Source of the DNA: Brachionus plicatilis
Taxonomy: Eukaryota; Rotifera; Eurotatoria; Ploima; Brachionidae
Reading direction: 5' to 3'
Length of the DNA stretch: 16,330 nt
NCBI GenBank assembly: GCA_010279815.1
Contig: QEOQ01000552.1
Span: 178,011-194,340 of the forward strand
Numbering within the stretch: position 1 is the first letter of the stretch; the number at the start of each line of letters is the position of its first letter. The notes below the pieces were generated by a model. That model ran no database searches. It worked only from the letters and a program-made list of their open reading frames with translations, and had not been told where the DNA came from. Shown piece after piece: positions 8,978 through 16,330 of this stretch. The position numbers and the translations under genes are program-made.

Positions 8978-11310
8978 AAATAGCGGCGCTATTTATGAAA
9001 TTTTAATCAATTTTAACAAAATTTTGATTCTTTTTTATTTACAACAGCACTTCAAAAAATATCAAACATTAACTTATAGTCTATGATTTAGTATAATTAC
9101 TGCTTGTTGGATATGATTGGCATTGTTGTATTTTGAAGGATGCCAATATTTTAAAAGATCTTTATTTTTGTTTTTTACTTGACTCTACTAGATATTTGTA
9201 TGAGTAGAGAACAACTTATTAAAACTTAAATGATTTCAGTTTCTTAAATGATTTAAGAAGACTGATTGAACAATAGCAGAAAAATAAGAAGTGGACCTTT
9301 TTTGTAGCAATTTATACATATTCTCGATTTTGTAATTTTTGATCTTAGTAATCTAAATTTGAATTCATTTGTTTTAAACTTATTTTGAAATTTTAGGTTC
9401 AACAATAGATTTCAAATACAGCTCTGAGTAAAAGTCTATAAAATGATTCCAGATCTTATTTATCTTTATTAAAAGAATGATTTCTCAAAAAATAACAAAT
9501 CCATAAATTTTAAATGCAATTCAGATTTGGGCTATTTGCAGGTTAAGATAGCACTTCAATATTTAGCTCTTGGAACAAATTTTTTCACTAATCTGTCTAG
9601 ATGACAAGGGGCATTTTCTTGTTAAAATATGAACGTCTCATTTAGTCTTACCAAATATGGTAGTAAATTATTTCCTATTATTAAAATATCAACACATCTG
9701 TAAAAACTAACCATTCCGTCAAATATAGGAAAAAAGCCTAGACAATAGCTCATACAATACAAAATTCAAGCACAAAACCTCTTTCTTTCTTCGTTCATTC
9801 ATTACACTTCTCATGTAGCTTTCTTCTTATCTGGATTGGATTTTTTCTTTGGTGTCTTCTTCAATGGTCATTTCAATGTCCCACTAAAAAATACATTTAG
9901 TCTTGCTCGGTGATTTAGCATTGAGACTAAAATTTTTTTATTTTGGTTTTAATTTTTTATAAAATCTTGGTTTTCAAACTGCATATTTTTCTTGAAGTTT
10001 CTTTTCTGCTCATCTTGATTGAACGAAAAAAACAGAAGATTTTTTACTATTTGACAATTTTCACATGTGTGCTAGTGATATGCTATGATAGAGAAGTTAT
10101 ATTTATTTTTACCAAACCAAATAATTGAGAACTAGCTTTCTTAGTTTAAACTTTCTTAGTTTAAACTTTCTTAGTTTTAACCTAGGTCTTAGGTCATTTA
10201 GATTATATATCAATTAATAATGCATGATTTAAAGTTTTTAAGATAATTCTTTTTTTGGAAAATAATTTTCCATTTTGACGAAGCATAACAGCTCTTGTCC
10301 TTTTTAAAAATAGAAAAAAATTATTTTGAACAAATATTTTGGTCTCAAAAGTAATTTTATTTTAATTGAAAATAAATCTTATGATTTATTTTTTAGTTGT
10401 TTTTAAAAATACGTGTCAATTAAATTATATTTTTAAAGTATTGCGTTTGTTTCAAAGGAAAAAGGAGAAAACTCCAAATCGTTTCTTAATTTATCCAAAA
10501 TTCAAAAATTTGGATAATAAAATTCGTCTTTTTTAAATAATAAAAAAGTGAATATAATTTCAATAAAGATTTTATTTAAATTTTGATAGAAATGAAGAAT
10601 TTAGCATGAAAAAATAGGTAAAAAATATAATTTTTATCCCATTCTACTTCAATTCAAATCCAAACAAACAAATGAAAATAAAGTGTTTCTTTACTTTCTC
10701 AGAATGCCGTAAAGTAAAAAAACACAAAAACCGAAGAAATAAATTTTAAATTCAGTTTTTTAATATATATTAACTGAATTGAATATTTGAACTTAATTTG
10801 TTATGAAAGCAAAATATTTTGTAAATGCCTACAAACTACACCGACAAAAAAGGCGGTAATTAATTTTTTTATTTTAAGTCAGTATCCCTGTTCCTATCTT
10901 TTCACGTCATGTAAACCTATTGGGTAAAGTTGGACATATTTGAAAAAAAAATCTTAAATGTTTTGATGTCACTGTCAATTTTTAAAAGGTGTCATTTTGT
11001 ATATGACTTGACAAAAATAGAATTTCAGAAAAATAAAGAATATATTTAAACAGGGCAATCCGAGTGCATTCTTTTGGAGACAGCTTGAAATTTTAAGGGA
11101 TCTCTTGCTTTCGAGTGAGCAACTATGAGATGTTCTTTTCAAAAAGCTGTGTTGAAGTTTGGTTTGAAATGCCATCCGAAGATTTTTCATTAAAAAAATT
11201 GTATAAGACTAAATTATTAATGAAATAATTTGTTTAACTTGTTTTAAATTTAAATTCTCAAAAATTTCTAAATAAATAAAAAGAATTTTTTTTGTGGGAA
11301 ATAAGATTTA
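8978..11310. other. Gene-free AT-rich intergenic stretch
   Basis: No supportable gene on either strand. Visible structure is limited to a weak hairpin at 9236-9265 (TCAGT...ACTGA with TTCTTAAAT paired to ATTTAAGAA), CTCTACT/AGTAGAG at 9183-9209, the 15-bp tandem repeat at 10136-10180, and two slightly GC-richer patches (about 9780-9930 and 11040-11190). These patches have short coding-like fragments but no gene structure. Confidence 0.5.
10136..10180. repeat. 15-bp tandem repeat, three copies
   Basis: CTTTCTTAGTTTAAA occurs three times in a row (10136-10150, 10151-10165, 10166-10180). The first two copies are identical and the last has one change near its end. The array is a short minisatellite in gene-free DNA. 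Confidence 0.92.
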
Positions 11311-11519
11311 AATTGTGCAAAAATGGTTCTGTAAATAGTTCAATATTGTACAAGAATTCCAAGCTCTGCAAATACTCTGCAATTTATTTCATAGTTTAAT
11401 CAAGTATTTTTCAATGGTTTGCATTTTACAGAAAATTGCAGAGTTTTTGCAGAGCTTGGAATTCGCTTGTACAAATTTGCTCAATATTGTACTCAGTAAA
11501 GAACCATTTTTGAACAATT
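11311..11519. mobile_element. Fold-back (MITE-like) element
   Basis: The left arm (11311 to about 11383) and right arm (about 11436 to 11519) are inverted copies. Shared blocks are AATTGTKCAAAAATGGTTCT at the tip, CAATATTG, TACAAG and AATTCCAAGCTCTGCAAA, then CTCTGCAATT. The right arm has roughly a dozen extra bases between CAATATTG and TACAAG and several substitutions. The centre is only about 50 bp. No ORF and no clear target duplication are seen. It ends about 30 bp before the solo transposon end at 11551. Confidence 0.82.
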
Positions 11520-11550
11520 AGAAAAAAAATTATGTTGTAATTTAATTTTA

Positions 11551-11735
11551 GGTCTAGTCGATAGTGTTATCAGGTGATAACATATTATGTTATCATTTCG
11601 TACCATACCGGTTATGTTAACATCCTGATAACAAAATTTTTATCAGCGTTTTATGTTATCAAAAAGAGTTTATCAAAAATATTACTAAAAAATATGTTAT
11701 CGTTTACTAAATTATGTTATCATATAAAAAAATAC
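11551..11735 (+). mobile_element. Solo end of a relative of the 8.2-kb transposon
   Basis: It starts GGTCTAGT, the same terminal octamer as the element at 8224. After six bases comes TGTTATCAGGTGATAACA (11565-11582), an inverted repeat with 8-bp arms and a GG centre, placed exactly like the 18-bp palindrome of the other element. GTTATC or GATAAC occurs seven times between about 11566 and 11722. No matching opposite end (ACTAGACC) is found in the window, so this is a truncated or deleted copy. The family link rests on the terminal octamer and layout, not on overall identity. Confidence 0.55.
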
Positions 11736-13014
11736 TTTTAAAAAATTATATTTGAATCTTTTTAAACGAAACATAGTCTAAATTATAAGAATATTAATTT
11801 TAATTATTTTTTATGTGTGCGAGAAATGTGTAAAATTAGCCAATATAATTTTAGTGCTGGTCTGTATTAAAAATATGAAAAAAACTTCTCTTTTAGAACT
11901 TCTCTTTTACTTTTTGTAAGATCCATCTTACAAAAAGTAAAAAATAAAAAATAATATTTTTGAATTATGCATTTTGTGCAGCACCAAAAATTAAGAAATA
12001 AAAAATATTAAAAAATTCATTTTTTATATTTTTATTTTCTACTTTAAAAACGAGTCTTGATGATGCATTTAACTACGGCTTTCAGTGTTTGATACGTATT
12101 TACGGTATTAGAGCATGCGCTCAAAGTTAACATTATTATAGCATGGGTGAGATGAACTTTGGTGCATGGTCCAAAAGCGTGTTTTAACTTGTGGTGCAGC
12201 GTAATCGAACAAGCGAATACGGTAAAATCTTTTCAATCTTTTTTATATTTTTTAATTTAGTTGAATCCTAATTAACGAATTCAATTTAAAAAAAAATTAA
12301 TCTTAAGTATTTTTAAAATTCTCATAACTATTTTAAGATAAAGATCAAAAGTAAAAAAAATTTTTCCATAATGTAAGCATCAATACTTCTTCCAATTTTG
12401 AATGTTTTTTTACAGACTCTAACAATAATGCACCAATATCGGTTAATTAATTTTGAATAAATTTTTTCTTTTAAATTTTGATTCTATTTTATTTTAGCTT
12501 TTTACAAAATAAAATATCAAAAATTACTTTAAAATATAAAATAGTAAAAATTGGTTAAAATCAAATTTTTTTTTCGAAAATATAAAAATTGCATTTTCTG
12601 GGTTTTTTTTTTGGACTTGGATTTGGAATCTGATATCATGATTGTAAGGAAGTCTAAATTGCTGGAAGCTTATAAAGAAAGTGTTTGTATGCAGAATTTG
12701 GTTTTGTAAAAATTTTAATTTCCATTTTTTTGTGAAAAATCCTTATTTATAGAGCTATTTGATTTTTTTGATTTATTTATTCAAAGCAAATTAATATAAA
12801 ATTAGATTTTATAAATAATTTTATTCAATTAATCTATTTAATTTATTTTTGAAATTTAAAATATTTTAAATTTAGAAAATTACGATTGCAATTTTTAGAG
12901 TTTATTTTTCATTGTTCATACACACATTAAAGATAAGAGAAAGAACTAATTGAAATAAGTAAAGAGAAAAAAAAAGAAAAAATTTGAATTTAAATTTTCT
13001 AATGTTTTAAACAT
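11736..13014. other. Gene-free intergenic stretch
   Basis: AT-rich, with one long palindrome at 11905-11942. A slightly GC-richer patch at about 12055-12235 contains a 30-odd codon frame on the plus strand, but no start, splice context or recognisable motif. No RNA gene is recognised. Confidence 0.5.
11905..11942. repeat. Perfect 38-bp palindrome
   Basis: Two 18-bp arms (11905-11922 and 11925-11942) pair perfectly around CC. The stem contains ACTTTTTGTAAGAT, very like the ACTTTTTGATAGAT of the palindrome at 8925-8977. Confidence 0.95.
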
Positions 13015-13608
13015 TTTATTCAAAATAGGAATCGAAAGGAAAACAAAACAATGTTCAAGTTAAATTCTATAGCCAAAAACAATCATTCTAGTCTACATAC
13101 AATTCGATTGATAGCAGTTTTTATGACCGATCGGAATCAGTTTAAAAACCGAACATGAAATGTATAGATCTTTCCGCTTTTTCTTTAAAAAAAAGTGAAT
13201 GCAGAAAGATTCAAATTTTAGGTGACTAAAAAGAGAAATTTTGATTTAAAAAAAAATTCTTATCATTAATGGAAATTAATTTTTTTAAAACTTAGTAAAA
13301 GAATATGTCCTTTTAGATATTTATTCTCAGTTCAAGACCGAGAATAAAAAATTTAGCCCCGAATAAAAAAACTTCAACATAAATTTAAAAATAAAAGAAA
13401 TTAAAAAAAAAAAACATCAATTCTAATCAAGCACAAGCGTTAACTAAATTAGTTGAAGACAACATTTTCTATTTGAGATCCTTTTCTCTTTCTATACAAT
13501 TACATACGAAATCATTCTTTAATTGAAGTAAGATAAGATATATTTATCAGATAAACAAATAGAAAGAAAAAAAAATTTCAAATAGTTGTCCAGTGGTTCT
13601 AGTGGTGT
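13015..13608 (-). other. Probable 3' UTR and end of the adducin gene
   Basis: This is directly downstream of the adducin stop codon. Minus-strand AATAAA signals occur at 13320-13325 and 13015-13020, giving a 3' UTR of about 290 or 590 nt. The 13430-13600 part is less AT-rich than flanking intergenic DNA, as expected of transcribed sequence. No ORF is supported. Confidence 0.4.
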
Positions 13609-16089
13609 TTAGTCTTTGTTCTTCTTTCGGCTTAGAAACGATAATTTGGATTTTTTCTTCGGCTTTTCGGCTTTTTGTTTATCTGACGAATGCGAGCCTG
13701 GAGGCATTGTAGCGCTTTTGTTCGCGTTCGCGCTAGTGTTTGTGTCGTGTTTTGGCGAGCTGTTCGCAGACAGGACCGGATTACTCGTGTTGCCTTTTGA
13801 GTCGTTCGTTCGGTCAAGCGAAGACTTAAAAAAATCAAATACTGTCAATAAAATTAAAAAAAATTTCATCAAAACCTACATCTCTACTCGAGATTGGGCT
13901 TGAAGCGTGGCTGCCTCCACTATTCGCTTTGATATGATCCGGAACTTTGTCCTCTTGAAAAAATTTTTTTTTTATAAAAATATTATTTTTTCATTATATT
14001 TATTTACGTTTTTTATCTAATAATGATTTAGAACGGGGTATGGTATGCGATTTTTTCTTTCCATTGGTCTCAGTTATAATTATTTCGCTTCTGTTAGCTT
14101 TATCTCCGTTCGATACAGTTTCTTAAGTAAAAAAAAATTTTACATTTAAATAATTTATTTTGTTTTGATTTTTAATTCGAATGAGTGGCTTTTGAAGGCA
14201 TATTGAAGTTTCGACCATTTTTGAATGCTCAGTTTCAAGGAAAATAAATTTAAAAAAAAAACAGAAAAAAAAAGTTTAAAATTTTTTTCATCCTTAAGTC
14301 TAAATTTTGTTCTCTTAATTTTATTAAATGAAAAATGTTATATCAAACTTAATCAAGAACTTTTGCAAAAACAAATAATTATTTAATTATTGAAATAATT
14401 GAAGATTTAAGAAAATAAGTTTTATTTACCCAAAAAATTTACAGCAAATGTTCAGAGAGTAATTGAATTTAAATAAATTGGAAAAAATTCCCAAAAATTT
14501 TAAATAATTTTGAGTTCATTTTAGTATTTTTTTGATCCAAATGCATTTTTCTTTAATCTGCAGAATATTAAAAAAAGTTTAATATTTCTAATAAATTAAA
14601 ACTTATCATCTGGTAAAATTAAAGAATTAATTTTTGAAAGATCTTTGAAAAAAAGTTAGACATTTTTATTATTCTTAATTTTTTTTGTCTCTTTATCATT
14701 TGATTATCCATTTTGCCATTTTCATAACTAAAAAGTTTTAGGCAATAAACCAAGTAAATTAAAACAATTTAATTGCAAAGGGAAATATATTCAAATAAAA
14801 GATTTGATTTAAATTTTTTTAAAAATTAAAAAATTTGCTGTGGTTAAGTTTGGAGCAAAAACTGTTGCAAAATATGTTTTATTAAATTGAAAACCATTTT
14901 TTTTCAATTCTTTAAAAAATAAATGCTAAACATTTTTAAACAAAATTTGTTAAACGGAAACAAAAGTAAAAAATTAAAAAATTCTTATTAGAAGGATAGA
15001 TCGAATACTGATAGAAACAGTACTAAATGTTAAGTTTTTTAAACTTTTTTTGAATTCCATGTTAAAAATTCTCAAAATTTTACAAAATTATCATTTAATT
15101 TTTAAATTAAAAAAATTGCTTTGCTTTAAGTTTTTATTGCTCCAAACTTCATCGCCGCAAAAATTTCCATGTTACACCAAAAGTAATAAGAAATTTTTTG
15201 CAGAAGAAGCTTGATCATTCTAAAGTTAAAAGAGGGCATTCAAACATGACCAAAAACATAGTGATTTAAATTTTTTTAAAAAGCGTTTTGAAATAACATG
15301 CATTTGACAAAAAGTTGATATTTTAATAAAGCTAAAATCGCCTGTGCGAATAAATTAAGTGCTCTCGACAGGTTTAGCTTGAAATAAATAAAATTTCAAG
15401 GCCAAATAAAGCCCATACAAATATTTAGCTTGTTAGTAGTAATTAATATTTATCACTAATTTTACCTAATAATTCTCTATGAAGTAAATTTTTTCGTTGA
15501 GCTTTTTTACAAACAAAATAAGCAAAAAAGAAAAAAAAATTATTTTTCTAAAAGTTAAATACCCTGGTCTTTGATTTGACGTTGAGCAACTTCTTTTTTG
15601 TATTTTTCCAAATCGACTGGATCCATTTGCTGGAAGGGGTTGGCAGCAGCATAGTAAGTCTTGTAAACGATAGCATTATTTTGCTGATTGCGTTTAATTA
15701 TGCCCTTGGACGCAGCTCCATAGACAACCGTTCCGGATTGATTAGCATAACTGTCTCCATTAGTGTAAACATTGGTTTCCTAAAATTAGCAAATAATCAA
15801 ATTAAGCCAATTTTTTTGATTAAGCCCAAAAAAATGGTTCTAATTTAAAGCTGATAACATGCGTTATTTAAAGCCAAACAAGCAAGCTTAAGCAGAGCAA
15901 AATCACTCATTTCTTACTTTTTCTTGACCCAAGACTGACATGTTGGTCAAGAGTTTAGACTCAGGACCAGCATCAACTTGATCTTTATAGTATTTTTGCT
16001 TTAACTGTTGGTGAACAAATGACCAATTTTTTGGTTAAAATAAAAAATAATTAGAATTATATTTTTAATACAAACCTTTGTGTCTGAGC
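13609..16089 (-). CDS. ADD: Adducin, C-terminal part (5' exons outside the window)
   Basis: Six 3'-terminal exons join in frame: 16076-16089, 15918-16004, 15563-15779, 14008-14121, 13880-13953 and 13609-13824. Introns are 71, 138, 1441, 54 and 55 nt, all GT-AG. They give about 239 residues and a stop; the head domain lies upstream, beyond the window. The diagnostic segment is NPFQQMDPVDLEKYKKEVAQRQ, in the place of the conserved NPF...LEEYK start of the adducin tail. A hydrophilic Ser/Asn/Lys-rich tail follows. The protein ends KPKKKSKLSFLSRKKNKD, a short basic MARCKS-related domain with Ser and Phe inside the Lys clusters, as where PKC and calmodulin act in vertebrate adducins. Known role: caps fast-growing actin ends and recruits spectrin at the membrane skeleton. 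Alternative C-termini are common in this family and would not all be visible. Which adducin paralogue it equals cannot be told; invertebrates often have one (hts). Confidence 0.85.
14831..15166. mobile_element. Fold-back element in an adducin intron
   Basis: Left end AAATTTGCTGTGGTTAAG then TTTGGAGCAAAAA (14831-14861). The right end (15131-15166), read on the minus strand, is AAATTTTTGCGGCGATGAAG then TTTGGAGCAATAAAAA. The ends are therefore imperfect inverted repeats around a body of about 270 bp. The left part is repeated in the same direction at 16195-16330. No ORF and no clear target duplication are seen. Confidence 0.7.
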
Positions 16090-16194
16090 CTGTGCAAGAT
16101 GAAGATGATGAAAAAAATGTTTAGTTAGATTCTAAAATTTAAAAGTCTAGCTTTAAACAATTTCCATTCGAAAACTTATTCAGAACTAGACTAA

Positions 16195-16330
16195 GAGGCG
16201 ACGGCGGTGAAGTTTGGAGCAAAAAGTGCTGATTAAATTGAACACCTGTTTAATTTCGATTATTAGCAATAATTTTTTAAATAAATGCTTGACATCTTTA
16301 AACCAAATTTTTTAAATGTAAACAAAAGCA
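16195..16330. mobile_element. Second copy of the adducin-intron repeat, cut by the window edge
   Basis: It begins GGCGACGGCGGTGAAG then TTTGGAGCAAAAA and runs parallel to about 14840-14965. Shared blocks include ATTAAATTGAA, TAAATGCT, AAATTT and GAAACAAAAG/GTAAACAAAAG, with substitutions and a gap of about 13 nt. It lies in an adducin intron upstream of the 14-nt exon. Its right end is not in the window. Confidence 0.7.

Noticed and set aside
9183..9265. Two small inverted repeats (CTCTACT/AGTAGAG and the TCAGT...ACTGA hairpin)
   Set aside because: Short, imperfect or widely looped; expected often in DNA this AT-rich.
9943..10128. Plus-strand 61-codon hydrophobic frame
   Set aside because: Phe/Ile/Leu composition is that of random AT-rich DNA; no start context, neighbours or motif.
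10975..11220. Minus-strand 71-codon frame and a plus-strand frame ending near 11224
   Set aside because: Both lie in a GC-richer patch and look mildly coding-like, but they conflict with each other, contain or end in nearby stops, and match no family I know.
13616..13903. Plus-strand 95-codon frame and the alternative minus frame 13632-13838
   Set aside because: Both overlap the last adducin exons, whose frame, splice phases and basic C-terminus fit together; the alternatives have no support.
15576..15848. Plus-strand 90-codon frame
   Set aside because: Antisense to the adducin exon 15563-15779, which carries the NPF...LEKYK signature.
1..16330. tRNA, rRNA, CRISPR array or replication origin
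   Set aside because: No B-box (GGTTCGAATCC-like) sequence, no rRNA-like conserved block and no regularly spaced direct repeats; the window is intron-rich eukaryotic DNA.

Overview
The window is a very AT-rich piece of animal nuclear genome. The evidence is three multi-exon genes with GT-AG introns, many only 44-62 nt long, all read from the minus strand. They are separated by AT-rich intergenic DNA holding several fold-back and terminal-inverted-repeat elements. A ciliary tektin-like protein, the GTPase GPN1 and an adducin tail point to a metazoan. The low GC and tiny introns would suit a small invertebrate such as a monogonont rotifer, but that is a guess from composition only. There are no bacterial signals (operons, Shine-Dalgarno sites, CRISPR).

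Layout, low to high coordinate. 1-1163: AT-rich sequence downstream of the first gene. 1164-5524 (minus): a complete six-exon gene for a 456-residue tektin-superfamily protein, best matching tektin-like 1 (TEKTL1/CCDC105). Two of its introns are long (1741 and 999 nt) and one carries a fold-back element. 5525-6218: intergenic, with a GA-rich microsatellite and an X-box-like site. 6219-7658 (minus): a complete eight-exon GPN1 gene (360 residues) with all G motifs visible; a 27-nt exon carries most of the P-loop. 8216-8855: a 624-bp DNA transposon with TIRs of about 110 bp and a perfect 8-bp target-site duplication, enclosing a broken C2H2 zinc-finger ORF. 8856-13608: 4.75 kb without a convincing gene. 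It holds two long near-perfect palindromes, a fold-back element, a solo end related to the 8.2-kb transposon, a 15-bp tandem repeat, a faint lysine-rich coding-like patch and the probable adducin 3' UTR. 13609-16330 (minus): the last six exons of adducin, ending in a MARCKS-like basic tail. Its 5' part lies beyond the window. Two members of another fold-back repeat family sit in its introns.

The three genes work in different places: ciliary doublet microtubules (tektin-like), nuclear import of RNA polymerase II (GPN1) and the spectrin-actin membrane skeleton (adducin). I see no reason to treat them as one pathway.

The most novel signal is the transposon family. The intact element (8224-8847) and the solo end (11551 onward) share the terminal octamer GGTCTAGT. 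In both, an unlike but equally placed 18-bp TGT...ACA inverted repeat follows after exactly six bases, as if two lineages had diverged in their transposase-binding palindrome while keeping the layout.
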